A DNA stretch of 45,962 nt from Bacilli bacterium (GCA_017511375.1 JAFWKJ010000015.1:1-45962); one strand, 5' to 3'; counted from the stretch's first letter, positions 1 through 9,077 are shown. Notes: generated by a model from the letters alone, not told the origin. Numbers and translations: made by a program.

Positions 1-2
1 AA

Positions 3-1700
3 GAAAAGAAAAAAAGAAAAAGAAAAGTTCATGTAAAAAATAAAAAAGTGGTTATTCCCCTTGTATTATTTTTGTTAATTGTTTTAACGGTTGGATGTTT
101 TTTTGGATATAAAGAATTAGAAAAAAATACCATACGCTCTATTAAAAAGCATTATGCTTCTCATATTGTCTTAACAAGAAATACTAAACTTTATAATAAG
201 AATAAAAAAGTGATTGGTTCTATCAAAAAAGGTTATTCTTTTGATCTTGAAAAAGTTACTAGTTTTTCCATTAAAAATACACATCTAAAAATGAAAGACT
301 ATGATTATTATGTTTACTATAAAGATATTAAAAAAGCAACGAAGCAAGAAGAAAAAGAAAAAGCAGATAGTTATTATTTACCTTTAGGAAAAGATTTAGA
401 AACGAGTGGTGAAGTTGTTTTATATGATCAAGGCAAAAAAGCTATTCAATTAAAAGACGGCATCAAAGTTCCTATTCTCCGTATGGATGATAAGAATTAT
501 GTTACTTCTTTTCTTGGTTATACTTTTACCATTAAAAGAAATAAAAAGATGAAAGAAATTGATAATAAAGAGGTATCTACTGAGGGAAGGGCTTCCCACG
601 TTAGTGCCATCTATTATGATAAGATTTTAGATGACTGTGGTGGAGATGATACTTGTTTAAGACCTGCTAGTGTTCGGGCTCATATCAATCGAATTAAAAG
701 AGAAGGATATTACTTTATTACAAAAGAAGATTTTGTAAATTATGTTAAAGGATATATTAATTTAAAAGATAAAGCTGTTTTCATCGCAACAGGAAATGAA
801 AATGATGCTACTAAAAAAATTAATGAAGATTTAAAAGTATCTATTTCTAAAATAGAAGATGCAGATGGTATAAAGTTGGTTGTAAGTAACAAGACTGCTA
901 CTTCCAGTGATGACAAAGATAAAGTTAATTGTTATCAAGCAAAAAGTTATACAATTATTGATAAGTATCTAGCTATGGCTCATGGAGATGAGGTGTCTGA
1001 TAATGGAAAAGAAACTTCAGATAATCAAGCGATTGCTGTCTTAAATTATCACTTCTTCTTTGATCAAACTATTCCTGGAGAAAGTGCTGTGTGTAATGAA
1101 TCCATTTGTTTAGAAAGAGAAAAATTAAAATCTCATTTGCAGTGGTTGCAAGACAATGGTTATAAAACATTAACGATTCAAGAATATGCTGATTGGATGG
1201 ATGGTATTATTGAAATTCCTGATAAATCTGTTCTTCTTACCATTGATGATGGAGCTCATGGAACAGGAAAACATAATGGAAATGTTTTAATTCCTTTACT
1301 GGAAGAGTATAAAATGCATGCAACACTTTTCTTAATTGCTGGTTGGTGGGACATTGAGAATTATCAATCTCCTTACTTAGATATTCAGTCTCATAGTTAT
1401 AACCTTCACTATGAAGCAACTTGCCCTGATGGACGAGGAAAAGTAGCTTGTTCTGATTATGCTACTGTAAAAAGTGATCTACAACAATCTTTGGATGTTA
1501 TTAAAGATAACACGTCCTTCTGTTTCCCTTTTTATAGTTATGATAATGAATCTCTTCAAGCTATTAAAGAACTTGGATTTAGGGTTTCCTTTGTTGGAGG
1601 AAGTGTTAAATCTAGAAGAACTAATGATCATTATTTGATTCCAAGATATCCTATTATGTATGATATTACGTTAGATGAGTTTATTGGAATGGTTAGTTAA
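3..1700 (+). CDS. Membrane-anchored polysaccharide deacetylase, N-terminus cut by window edge
   Basis: This is a NodB-type (CE4) polysaccharide deacetylase, a family that removes acetyl groups from cell-wall or other surface glycans outside the cell. The reading frame is open to the left edge and encodes a strongly basic stretch just before a hydrophobic segment (VVIPLVLFLLIVLTVGCFFG). A GTG at 48 exists but lacks a Shine-Dalgarno, so the true start is probably outside the window. Counting from that GTG, residues 1-20 form the anchor. Residues 30-180 are probably SH3-like or other beta-rich modules. The catalytic domain runs from about 325 to 550. Motif 1 appears as TIDDG near residue 400 (two metal/catalytic Asp) and motif 2 as SHSYNLH near 448. 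The gene stands alone and is convergent with the next one, sharing a bidirectional terminator. The family call is secure; the substrate is unknown. Confidence 0.85.
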   Translation, partial: EKKKRKRKVHVKNKKVVIPLVLFLLIVLTVGCFFGYKELEKNTIRSIKKHYASHIVLTRNTKLYNKNKKVIGSIKKGYSFDLEKVTSFSIKNTHLKMKDYDYYVYYKDIKKATKQEEKEKADSYYLPLGKDLETSGEVVLYDQGKKAIQLKDGIKVPILRMDDKNYVTSFLGYTFTIKRNKKMKEIDNKEVSTEGRASHVSAIYYDKILDDCGGDDTCLRPASVRAHINRIKREGYYFITKEDFVNYVKGYINLKDKAVFIATGNENDATKKINEDLKVSISKIEDADGIKLVVSNKTATSSDDKDKVNCYQAKSYTIIDKYLAMAHGDEVSDNGKETSDNQAIAVLNYHFFFDQTIPGESAVCNESICLEREKLKSHLQWLQDNGYKTLTIQEYADWMDGIIEIPDKSVLLTIDDGAHGTGKHNGNVLIPLLEEYKMHATLFLIAGWWDIENYQSPYLDIQSHSYNLHYEATCPDGRGKVACSDYATVKSDLQQSLDVIKDNTSFCFPFYSYDNESLQAIKELGFRVSFVGGSVKSRRTNDHYLIPRYPIMYDITLDEFIGMVS

Positions 1701-1701
1701 T

Positions 1702-1738
1702 AAAAAAAAGATATCTACGCACGATATCCTTTTTTTTG
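1702..1738. terminator. Bidirectional intrinsic terminator between convergent genes
   Basis: An A-run, then GATATC, a 7-nt loop, GATATC and a T-run. It can act on both strands and overlaps the stop codon of the minus-strand gene at 1715. Confidence 0.75.
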
Positions 1739-2197
1739 TTCAATATATAATTGTATATCAAATGGTAATTCTCTTGCTTCTAAAGATTGCTTTTCATATT
1801 TTATTTCAATAGAACCTGTCTTCTTTTCTCCACTTTTTAATTCACCAATCTCTGTAACTGTAATATGAAAATTATCATCTAGATACTCTTCTTTGTCGTT
1901 TACTAGTACTGTTACTTCCACATCGTAAGATAAACTGTTATTTAATACTTCATATTGAATCGTCTCTGCATCCCCTACGTGTTTTAATACAATTTCCTCT
2001 ATTACGATTCCTTGATGATTTGGAGTTAAAGAAACAACTGTTCCATTAGTTGATTTAACATCGGTAAATGAAACATCTAAATAATTTGATCTTGTAGCAT
2101 ATGCATTATCTTTTGTTACATTCATATTTTGACTTGAGAAAAAGATACTTGCAATCGACAAGATTGAAACGAGAACACACGTTATTCTTTCAAACAT
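1715..2197 (-). CDS. Exported or anchored beta-rich orphan protein
   Basis: I do not recognise this family. With the start at 2197 the product is 160 aa and begins MFERITCVLVSILSIASIFF, a typical signal or anchor segment. The rest is beta-rich, with alternating hydrophobic residues, and contains the pattern LKHVGDAETIQYEVLNN, which looks like an Ig-like domain. The start at 2197 is preferred over an ATG 24 codons upstream because a GGGGG Shine-Dalgarno precedes it and the upstream extension covers the promoter. It has its own extended -10 promoter. It resembles, in layout only, the anchored orphans at 15548, 32045 and 34073. Confidence 0.6.
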   Translation of the reverse strand: MFERITCVLVSILSIASIFFSSQNMNVTKDNAYATRSNYLDVSFTDVKSTNGTVVSLTPNHQGIVIEEIVLKHVGDAETIQYEVLNNSLSYDVEVTVLVNDKEEYLDDNFHITVTEIGELKSGEKKTGSIEIKYEKQSLEARELPFDIQLYIEQKKGYRA

Positions 2198-2240
2198 AAA
2201 TACCAAACCCCCATACATATTATCCATATGTATTGGGCAT

Positions 2241-2269
2241 ATTATACCACATTTCGGCAAAAAAAGCAA
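2241..2269 (-). promoter_or_regulatory. Promoter for the orphan at 1715-2197
   Basis: Extended -10 TGGTATAAT (2241-2249), with TTGCTT (2264-2269) 17 bp upstream. The -35 is part of the 3' arm of the preceding terminator. Confidence 0.65.
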
Positions 2270-2283
2270 GTTTTCGCTTGCTT
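2259..2283 (-). terminator. Second of two tandem terminators after the DUF4127 gene
   Basis: On the minus strand: AAGCAAG, a 6-nt loop, CTTGCTT, then a T-run. Confidence 0.75.
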
Positions 2284-2285
2284 AT

Positions 2286-2315
2286 AAAAAGAAGGATTTG
2301 ATTATCCTTCTTTTT
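2286..2315 (-). terminator. First of two tandem terminators after the DUF4127 gene
   Basis: An 11-bp stem (AAAAAGAAGGA paired with TCCTTCTTTTT) with an 8-nt loop, overlapping the stop codon of the upstream gene. Confidence 0.8.
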
Positions 2316-4194
2316 ATTTTTGATAACTAACTGTTTTTGGAACTGTAATAGAATGCCTATCTTGGATAGCTCCATATAGTTTGACACTTATTTCTTCTTT
2401 ACGATCCCATGGGAATGTATAATTACTTATCGTAACATGTCTTATTCCTTTTTCTTCATATGGATTCAAATCGGAAATATAATTAGAATTACTTAAATTA
2501 TCTAATATCATTTTATTTTGGGCATCCATTAACAATTCTAATTCTTTTATTTCTAGAGAAGAGTCGTAATTTGATAAGTAACCCATATCTTCTATAAAGG
2601 ATAATCCCATTGTCATTAGGAATCCTTTATCCATGTCGTCTCTTTTGTTTGTATTTCCTTTTAAATATAAAAATCTTGTAACGCCTTCCGCAACACCTAT
2701 ACGAGCACTATTTTTAAAGCCGTTCCAGTTACTATAGCCAATAAGGTATCCTAATGGAACTTGGGTAGATTCATAATTACTTAAATTATTAACTAAATAT
2801 TTGTCTTTTGTTAAATCGGCATCATTAATGATAACTGTTGGAACTTTATTATGAATGTTATCTAAGTATTGTTGAATTAGTTTATTAGAAGTTTCTTCAT
2901 TTTTTCCATCTTCCTTAGTATTATAAACTAATATTTCAAAATTTTGTTTTGTATTTACTTCTTTCATTCCCAAGTCTTTGATTATATGACTCATGTATTC
3001 TTTATAACTATCATTGGTTCCAGGAACAGTTCGGTTCTCATCCCCATAATAGGAAACTTTAACTTTTACCTTGGCTGTTACCGCATCTAATTGCATATCA
3101 GCAAATGCTAATTCACTCAATGTAGATACCCCTTCACGCATGGTAATGGATGTTTCATGTTTTTGTGCCACTTTCTTTATATAGGCAATGTCATTCTTTT
3201 GAATATTTGTATTATGATTTCCACTATCTTCAATTCCATAATAGATATGAACATTTTTATTGTCTCTTTTATCCATAATTTCATAAAGAGAGGTACTATA
3301 TTCTAGTTTTCTTTTTCTTGCATCTAAATACTTATTTAGAATGATTTCATCTTCTGTTGTTTGAATCTCTTGACCTGTTTTATCTAATTTATATTCTTTT
3401 ACAATATTATCAATTGATAATTCTTCCGTTTCAAGTGTTTTTCTTTCTACATTAGAATAAGCTAGAATATTTTGATAATCTTCTTCCGTTAATCCCATAA
3501 ATCCAGGCGTTATTGATAATCCTGTAATGGAATCTATTATATATATATGATTATTTGCATCGGCTAAAAGGGATTCAATGACCTTTTTATAATAATCCAT
3601 TTTCTGACCGTAGATTGTTATTTCTTCATCACTAATATATTGGGAACTAACAAGTCCTCCCGAAAACATTTGATCCAATGAAATAATAAAGTAGTCACAA
3701 CCCTCTTTATCTAAATCGACCAGCCATGAACTAATTTTCGCAGGATTTCCATATTTCGTATTGTATTCTGCGTAGGAATTTTCTCCCGTACCAATATGAG
3801 TTCTATAATTTTTTGCTTCTGGCATTTTTAATTCAAATCCAGCAGATCTTGCTAGATACTCTATTCTAGTTGTATGGATTGGTCGGTCATCTATGGGAAC
3901 ATAAGCAACGACTTCCCCCGCCATAGAACTCTTATAAGACTCTGTTTTTGTTTTTTGTTCTTTTTCTTTTTTCTTAAAAATATCTACGTTAAAGCCTTTC
4001 CATTTAAAATTACTTAAATCCAAACTAAAACCATTTTCATAAAAAACAAAAGCAAAAATAAAGACCAAAATAAATATAATGAATCTTATTACTTTTCTTT
4101 TTCTTTCTTTTTTAATTCTTTTTCTTGCTAAATATGCTTGTCTTTGTCTCTCACGCATTAATCTTTCTTGCGTTTCTCTACTCATATCACCCAT
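2314..4194 (-). CDS. DUF4127 family protein with N-terminal membrane anchor
   Basis: The product is 626 aa. Residues 1-35 are very basic, 36-53 form one membrane segment (IRFIIFILVFIFAFVF), and the DUF4127 region starts near residue 93. Family hallmarks visible are VAYVPIDDRPIHTTR, the W-L-x-D-L-D stretch and IISLDQMFSGGLVSSQY. DUF4127 has no established biochemical role that I know. The basic-then-hydrophobic N-terminus suggests the domain lies outside the membrane. The start has GGGAG placed 9 nt upstream. It is monocistronic: it has its own extended -10 promoter upstream and two tandem terminators downstream. A palindrome sits in its promoter. The family assignment rests on motif recall and is fairly firm; function is open. 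Confidence 0.8.
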   Translation of the reverse strand: MGDMSRETQERLMRERQRQAYLARKRIKKERKRKVIRFIIFILVFIFAFVFYENGFSLDLSNFKWKGFNVDIFKKKEKEQKTKTESYKSSMAGEVVAYVPIDDRPIHTTRIEYLARSAGFELKMPEAKNYRTHIGTGENSYAEYNTKYGNPAKISSWLVDLDKEGCDYFIISLDQMFSGGLVSSQYISDEEITIYGQKMDYYKKVIESLLADANNHIYIIDSITGLSITPGFMGLTEEDYQNILAYSNVERKTLETEELSIDNIVKEYKLDKTGQEIQTTEDEIILNKYLDARKRKLEYSTSLYEIMDKRDNKNVHIYYGIEDSGNHNTNIQKNDIAYIKKVAQKHETSITMREGVSTLSELAFADMQLDAVTAKVKVKVSYYGDENRTVPGTNDSYKEYMSHIIKDLGMKEVNTKQNFEILVYNTKEDGKNEETSNKLIQQYLDNIHNKVPTVIINDADLTKDKYLVNNLSNYESTQVPLGYLIGYSNWNGFKNSARIGVAEGVTRFLYLKGNTNKRDDMDKGFLMTMGLSFIEDMGYLSNYDSSLEIKELELLMDAQNKMILDNLSNSNYISDLNPYEEKGIRHVTISNYTFPWDRKEEISVKLYGAIQDRHSITVPKTVSYQK

Positions 4195-4220
4195 ATTTAT
4201 TCTCTCCCTATTCTATGTTT

Positions 4221-4229
4221 ATTATATCA
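4221..4229 (-). promoter_or_regulatory. Extended -10 promoter of the DUF4127 gene
   Basis: TGATATAAT on the minus strand, about 27 bp before the start codon. The -35 is weak. Confidence 0.6.
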
Positions 4230-4233
4230 CAAA

Positions 4234-4246
4234 ACATAGTCTATGT
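4234..4246. promoter_or_regulatory. Possible operator, palindrome ACATAG-T-CTATGT
   Basis: A perfect 6+1+6 inverted repeat lies in the -35/-10 spacer of the DUF4127 promoter. A further CTATGT half-site lies at 4213-4218, just past the -10. No known regulator is assigned. Confidence 0.35.
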
Positions 4247-4286
4247 ATTACAAAACTCTTTGTTTAACAAAAATGGACATTTATTT

Positions 4287-5369
4287 TCAATCTCTTTTTT
4301 TAGAAACATTTAGGAGAATTCCCATGGATGCCATGGAAACAAATAAAGAGGATCCACCATAAGAAAGAAAGGGTAAAGTTACTCCTGTTACGGGTATTAA
4401 TCCTACTACAACCATAAGATTTAGAATCATTTGAAAAACGATTTGAAAGATTAAACCAAAGGATAAATACTTTGAAAATAAGTCTTTGGTATTCATGCTA
4501 ATTTTTATTCCTTGATGGAGTATGATTCCAAATAAACCCAACACAATTAATACGCCTATTAGACCTAATTCTTCTACAATAATAGAAAATATAAAATCTG
4601 TTTGCGGTTCTGGTAAGTAAAAATGTTTTTGGATAGAGTTTAAAAAACCAGTTCCCAGTAATCCACTGGGGCCTATGGCATATAAACTTTGAATCATTTG
4701 GAAACCTGTTCCTAAAGGATCTTTCCAAGGGTTTAAAAAGGAGATAATACGATTCATTCTATAAGGAGCGATTACGATTAGGATAATTCCCCCTATAATT
4801 CCTAAAACTCCCCCTATTGTGAATAATTGTGTGGGTGCACCTGCGATCAATAGTAAACATAGTATACTACACATAATGATAAAACCAGTCCCAAAATCCG
4901 GTTGCAGCATAATTAATCCAAAAATGAGAATAGGAAATAATATAATAGGAAATATTCCTTTAAAAAAAGAGGATAATTCTTTCTCACTTACTGATAAATA
5001 CTTACTTACAAATATAATCAGGCTTATTTTAGCTGCTTCACTTGGTTGAATTCCTAATCCTCCAATACCGAACCAACTTCTACTTCCATTTCGTACACTA
5101 CCAATTCCTGGTATTAGTACGAGAATCAGTAACAAAATGGTTAACCCTAATATAAGATTAGCGTTTCGATAATAAAAAGAGACGGGTATCTTAGATAAGA
5201 TAAATAGAATGATTAACCCAATTAGAAAAAAAACACATTGATATTTTACATAATGAAAAGAATCATGAAATTTATAAAGCGCCCAAACATTGGATGCAGA
5301 ATAAATCATCATTATTCCAAATAGACAGATACTTATCACAGAGAATAATAAGAGTTTATTGTTCTTCAT
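4287..5369 (-). CDS. ftsW: SEDS-family peptidoglycan glycosyltransferase FtsW/SpoVE
   Basis: SEDS proteins polymerise lipid II glycan strands together with a class B penicillin-binding protein. This 360-aa protein has about ten hydrophobic segments. Its conserved elements are SRSWFGIGGLGIQPSEAAK in the first half, the loop LPEPQTDFIFSI carrying the conserved Asp, and GVTLPFLSYGGSS near the C-terminus, all typical of FtsW/RodA/SpoVE. The start at 5369 is favoured because AGGTGAT precedes it closely; an ATG five codons upstream has no Shine-Dalgarno. It lies on the same strand as the one-PASTA PBP and mraY, recalling the spoVD-mraY-murD-spoVE order, so the SpoVE role is possible. FtsW, RodA and SpoVE cannot be told apart securely by eye. 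Confidence 0.92.
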   Translation of the reverse strand: MKNNKLLLFSVISICLFGIMMIYSASNVWALYKFHDSFHYVKYQCVFFLIGLIILFILSKIPVSFYYRNANLILGLTILLLILVLIPGIGSVRNGSRSWFGIGGLGIQPSEAAKISLIIFVSKYLSVSEKELSSFFKGIFPIILFPILIFGLIMLQPDFGTGFIIMCSILCLLLIAGAPTQLFTIGGVLGIIGGIILIVIAPYRMNRIISFLNPWKDPLGTGFQMIQSLYAIGPSGLLGTGFLNSIQKHFYLPEPQTDFIFSIIVEELGLIGVLIVLGLFGIILHQGIKISMNTKDLFSKYLSFGLIFQIVFQMILNLMVVVGLIPVTGVTLPFLSYGGSSLFVSMASMGILLNVSKKRD

Positions 5370-5400
5370 TCTATCACCTATCAAACTATATGTATCAATA

Positions 5401-5425
5401 AAAAAAATAAGAACTTAGTTCCTAT
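5401..5425 (-). terminator. Intrinsic terminator of the transglutaminase-like gene
   Basis: An 8-bp stem (ATAGGAAC with GTTCTTAT, one wobble pair), a TAA loop and a T-run. It overlaps the stop codon. Confidence 0.8.
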
Positions 5426-6531
5426 TTTCTGCATTTCTTAATCTTCATTTTAATCTTTTCAATTTCTTGATCTGATAAGTGAGCATGTGGATATAAATCT
5501 GTATATATTTGTCCTTCATTTGGTTTATACCCGGCTGCATCTAAATTTTTAAATAATCCTCGTAAGGTAGTACAACACTGTAAGATATGATGATCTATTA
5601 CCATATGACTCCAACAATGATGCTCTCCTGAGGGAATGACTCCTGATATTTTATCAGCTGGAATTCGTATCTCAGGACTACAAAGAACAGAATTTAATAA
5701 TCTTGCTTGCCCTTTGCATACACCTTTTTTATGTTCAAGGGTTCCTGCTGGTTTTGATTCCCATCTTGTTTTGGATGGTTTCAATCTTTGTGTTCCCCAA
5801 GCATCTCGAAACGTTTGACTGGTAGCATAAGTGATATTAATAGGTGTGATAGCTATATTTAGTGCATACAATTTATCAAATAAATAGTGATAAGTTATGT
5901 ACGCTTTATCAAAATCATTTAGACAATCTATTCGATAGGTATGATCTAATTTATTCATATATTCGTGAATAAATCTTTTTAATTTCATGGTATCCGTTAA
6001 TACTTCATGCTCTACTTTTCCTGGTAACAAACGTAGTGTTTTATCAGGAAACCATAATAATTTTTCTTCCGGTATTTCAATTTTTCCTCTCGCTTGTTCT
6101 AGAGGGATTCTTTTTTCTGTAATTGGATTTCTATCAATACTCATATAATAAGTTGTTTTATTTTCCTGATCCCAATTCATACTGTTCATAAACGATATAT
6201 AGGCAGGCATTGAAGAGTCTGATAGGAAGAACTCATACGTTGCATTAGGAAATTGTTTTAAATACTTTAAAAATTGAAATCTTATAAGGCATTCTTCTCT
6301 TGTTTGAATCTTTACTTCATCATAGATTCTGAAGTGAAGGATATTGGGTAAGTTTTTAAATAAACCTTTTTGCATACATTCCATAAATCTATCAAAAGAT
6401 ATTTGTATGTAATAAGAAGATGGAGTAAAAATAGTGCCTAAAATTCCCCCTGTTTCTACTCTTCTTCCAGGTAAAGGTGTTTTATCAATAGTACATAAAC
6501 CCGTATGTACATACTTTTGATATCGATCCAT
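5422..6531 (-). CDS. Transglutaminase-like superfamily protein
   Basis: A 369-aa cytoplasmic-looking protein. The C-terminal part contains the transglutaminase-like signatures: a nucleophile motif KKGVCKGQARLLN and, about 45 residues on, an H-x-W motif in SGEHHCWSHMVID. The third catalytic residue, usually Asp shortly after the His strand, is not evident: the aligned stretch reads LQCCTTL. The N-terminal 230 residues match no family I recognise. The start at 6531 has a near-perfect AAGGAGGGG. The open frame extends 37 codons further, but this extension runs across the promoter. The gene has its own promoter and terminator and so appears monocistronic. It could be a peptidase or a non-catalytic relative. 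Confidence 0.65.
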   Translation of the reverse strand: MDRYQKYVHTGLCTIDKTPLPGRRVETGGILGTIFTPSSYYIQISFDRFMECMQKGLFKNLPNILHFRIYDEVKIQTREECLIRFQFLKYLKQFPNATYEFFLSDSSMPAYISFMNSMNWDQENKTTYYMSIDRNPITEKRIPLEQARGKIEIPEEKLLWFPDKTLRLLPGKVEHEVLTDTMKLKRFIHEYMNKLDHTYRIDCLNDFDKAYITYHYLFDKLYALNIAITPINITYATSQTFRDAWGTQRLKPSKTRWESKPAGTLEHKKGVCKGQARLLNSVLCSPEIRIPADKISGVIPSGEHHCWSHMVIDHHILQCCTTLRGLFKNLDAAGYKPNEGQIYTDLYPHAHLSDQEIEKIKMKIKKCRK

Positions 6532-6559
6532 GCCAACCCCTCCTTTTTTATGGCTCCCT

Positions 6560-6588
6560 ATTATAACATATTTGGAGAGAAATTGCAA
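6560..6588 (-). promoter_or_regulatory. Promoter of the transglutaminase-like gene
   Basis: TTGCAA (6583-6588), a 17-bp spacer, then TATAAT (6560-6565) with an upstream TG. It starts right after the T-run of the preceding terminator. Confidence 0.75.
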
Positions 6589-6611
6589 AAAAAAGAAACC
6601 TAAGTTTCTTT
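6585..6611 (-). terminator. Intrinsic terminator of the M18 aminopeptidase gene
   Basis: AAAGAAAC paired with GTTTCTTT, a 4-nt loop, then a T-run. Confidence 0.8.
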
Positions 6612-8000
6612 TTATGCTTCTTTTAAGAAGGCAATATAACATTTATAGGCTTCATAAATATCTGCCTTGGCAGTTACTTCCCATGGAGCATGCATACTTA
6701 ATACTCCTACTCCACAATCAATTACATTAACGTTCTTGTTTGCCAAAATATAGGCAATCGTTCCTCCGCCACCGGCATCTACTTTTCCTAATTCAGATAT
6801 TTGGAAATAAACTGAATTCCTATCCATAATATTTCTTAATTTTGCAACATATTCGGCATTTGCATCGTTACTTCCACTTTTTCCACGAGAACCTGTATAC
6901 TTGCAGAAGACGACACCTTGGTTGAAATAAGAAGCATTTCTTTTATCCATGACATCACTATAAAGGGGATCATAAGCTGCATTGACATCACTTGATAACA
7001 TATAGGAATTACTTAGACATCTTGCTAAAGCAACATTCTCAGGATGTCCTAATAGATTACAAATTTCTAATAAAGCATTTTCATAGAAAGTGGAACACAT
7101 ACCGGTTGCTCCAACACTTCCTATTTCTTCTTTGTCTACTAAAATACAACTGATTGTTTTGTCACAGGTTGGACAATCTAAGAAAGCACGTAAAGAAGAA
7201 TAAGCGCACACTTTATCATCTTGACCATATGCCATTATCATGGAACGATCTAGGCCAAAATCTCTAGCACGTCCCGCAGGTACTACCTCAATTTCAGCAG
7301 ATAGGAAATCGTCTTCATCCATATTGTATTTGTTCTTCAATATATTTAGTATATTTCTTTTTACTAAATCTTCTTTTTTAGAATCCTCTTCCGTTTCTTC
7401 ACATGGCATGCTTCCAATTAAAACGTCCAATCCTTCTCCCTCTATTACAACAGAGGCTTCTTTTTTCATTTGTTCTTTTCCAAGATGTGGAAGCAAATCA
7501 GTAATTCCTATGACTGGATCTCTTTCATCTTCCCCAATTACCACATCCATTACTTCTCCATTCTTTTTTACAACAACTCCGTGTAATGCAAGAGGAATCG
7601 TAACCCATTGGTATTTTTTAATTCCTCCATAGTAATGTGTATCCAAATATGCAAATTCATTTTCTTCATATAAAGGATTTGCTTTTAAATCTAGTCTTGG
7701 AGAGTCTACATGAGCTCCTAATATATTGATTCCATTTGTAATATCTTCTCTTCCTATTACAAACAAAGCAAGGCTCTTATTTCTATTGTTTACATAAATT
7801 TTATCTCCTACTTCTAATTTTTTGTTTTCTTTTATATAGGTATTTAAATCTACAAAACCTCTTTGCTCTGCTATTAGAATTGAGTTTTTAATTACTTCTC
7901 TTTCAATTTTACTAATACTTAAAAACTTACGATAATCATCACAAATTTCACTTAAGCGATTAATATCTTCATCCTTATATTTTTTCCATACGTTTTCCAT
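6612..8000 (-). CDS. M18-family zinc aminopeptidase
   Basis: M18 (aminopeptidase I) enzymes are cytosolic dodecameric metallopeptidases that trim N-terminal residues from peptides. This 462-aa protein is full length for the family. Metal and catalytic positions are visible: GAHVDSPRLDLKA (His97, Asp99), the Asp in GQDDKVCAYSSL, the Glu pair in DKEEIGSVGA, the Asp in LSSDVNAAYDP and the final His in SMHAPWEV. The GGGGT metal-site neighbour is also present. The start at 8000 has AGGAGG six bases upstream; an ATG six codons earlier would overlap that site. It has its own extended -10 promoter and terminator, so its place between mraY and ftsW looks like insertion rather than shared expression. 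Confidence 0.93.
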   Translation of the reverse strand: MENVWKKYKDEDINRLSEICDDYRKFLSISKIEREVIKNSILIAEQRGFVDLNTYIKENKKLEVGDKIYVNNRNKSLALFVIGREDITNGINILGAHVDSPRLDLKANPLYEENEFAYLDTHYYGGIKKYQWVTIPLALHGVVVKKNGEVMDVVIGEDERDPVIGITDLLPHLGKEQMKKEASVVIEGEGLDVLIGSMPCEETEEDSKKEDLVKRNILNILKNKYNMDEDDFLSAEIEVVPAGRARDFGLDRSMIMAYGQDDKVCAYSSLRAFLDCPTCDKTISCILVDKEEIGSVGATGMCSTFYENALLEICNLLGHPENVALARCLSNSYMLSSDVNAAYDPLYSDVMDKRNASYFNQGVVFCKYTGSRGKSGSNDANAEYVAKLRNIMDRNSVYFQISELGKVDAGGGGTIAYILANKNVNVIDCGVGVLSMHAPWEVTAKADIYEAYKCYIAFLKEA

Positions 8001-8022
8001 TTTTATCCTCCTCATCATTATT

Positions 8023-8031
8023 AGTATATCA
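8023..8031 (-). promoter_or_regulatory. Extended -10 promoter of the M18 aminopeptidase
   Basis: TGATATACT on the minus strand. The spacer and weak -35 fall in the T-run of the mraY terminator. Confidence 0.55.
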
Positions 8032-8045
8032 TACTTTTTTCATAA

Positions 8046-8073
8046 TATAAAAAAGAACTATCAAATAGTCCTT
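8046..8073 (-). terminator. Intrinsic terminator of mraY
   Basis: A 9-bp stem (AAGGACTAT with ATAGTTCTT, one wobble pair), a 3-nt loop and a T-run, reaching into the stop codon. Confidence 0.8.
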
Positions 8074-9053
8074 TATACCCATACTCCGAATACAATTCCT
8101 GCCATGGCAAGAATTAATCCTGCTACCCAGAATAGTTTTACGATATCTCTTTCATCCCATCCTAATTTTTCAAAATGATGATGAAGAGGCGTCATTAAAA
8201 AGATTTTCTTTTTAAATACAATCATCCAAAATGTTTGTAAGATGACAGATAATGTTTCAATGACGAAGATAAAAGCCACCACTAATAAGGTTAACTCTCT
8301 ATGAGTTAGAATAGCTATAGCTCCCATCACAGCCCCTAACGCTAAGGAACCGGTATCTCCCATAAATATTTTGGCTGGATTTGTGTTATATACTAAGAAA
8401 CCAAATAAACTTCCTACTAATATTAAACTAAATAAACCAATATCTTCAAACCCTACTGATAAGGAAATCAGTGCGTAGGCAACAAAAGCAATGGCAGATA
8501 GTCCTCCTGCTAGTCCATCTAACCCATCTGTTAGATTCACAGCGTTACTAGCACCTACTAATACAAATAGAATGGCCAATCCATATAACCAACCTAACTC
8601 AAAATCAATATGAAGAGTACCTACTACCCATGCAGTTTGTCCTCCACTTCTCATATAAATATAGAAAAAACCAATGGCAATAAATACCTGCATCAATAAT
8701 TTTTGATATACTGTTAATCCTTCATTATTTCCTTTTTTAATAGATAAAAAGTCATCTAAAAAACCAATTAACATATATCCAATACACACAAGTAATACGA
8801 TTCCTAAATTCGAGGTATAGGTAATCTTATGTGTCATAATTAATCCTAATGTCGCGAGTACTGTTGGAACAATAAAGATTAGTCCTCCCATAGTAGGAGT
8901 TCCTTCTTTTTTACGATGGGTTTCCCCAACAAATATGGATATTTTTTGTCCAACTCTCATTTTCTTTAAAATGGGTACTAGAATAAATCCTAATACAACA
9001 GATGACAAAAAACCAATCATAATTGCAAAAACAGCCTTTGTTAATAATAGCAT
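8073..9053 (-). CDS. mraY: Phospho-N-acetylmuramoyl-pentapeptide transferase MraY
   Basis: MraY transfers phospho-MurNAc-pentapeptide from UDP to undecaprenyl phosphate, making lipid I in the membrane. The 326-aa protein has about ten membrane segments and all landmark loops: THRKKEGTPTMGGLIF, the Mg-binding DD of GFLDDFLSIKKGN, NAVNLTDGLDGLAGG, FMGDTGSLALG and the TPLHHHFE motif. The start at 9053 is an ATG eight bases after GGAG; a GTG three codons upstream is worse placed. In Bacilli it normally follows spoVD or ftsI directly; here a coiled-coil orphan separates it from the PBP, and it has its own promoter with a palindrome at the -35. Confidence 0.97.
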   Translation of the reverse strand: MLLLTKAVFAIMIGFLSSVVLGFILVPILKKMRVGQKISIFVGETHRKKEGTPTMGGLIFIVPTVLATLGLIMTHKITYTSNLGIVLLVCIGYMLIGFLDDFLSIKKGNNEGLTVYQKLLMQVFIAIGFFYIYMRSGGQTAWVVGTLHIDFELGWLYGLAILFVLVGASNAVNLTDGLDGLAGGLSAIAFVAYALISLSVGFEDIGLFSLILVGSLFGFLVYNTNPAKIFMGDTGSLALGAVMGAIAILTHRELTLLVVAFIFVIETLSVILQTFWMIVFKKKIFLMTPLHHHFEKLGWDERDIVKLFWVAGLILAMAGIVFGVWV

Positions 9054-9077
9054 GTTTTTCACTCCATTTCTTGACTC

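Noticed and set aside
7240-7632. Plus-strand 130-aa Ser-rich ORF
   Set aside because: It is antisense to the M18 aminopeptidase, including its catalytic region; composition is that of a mirror frame.
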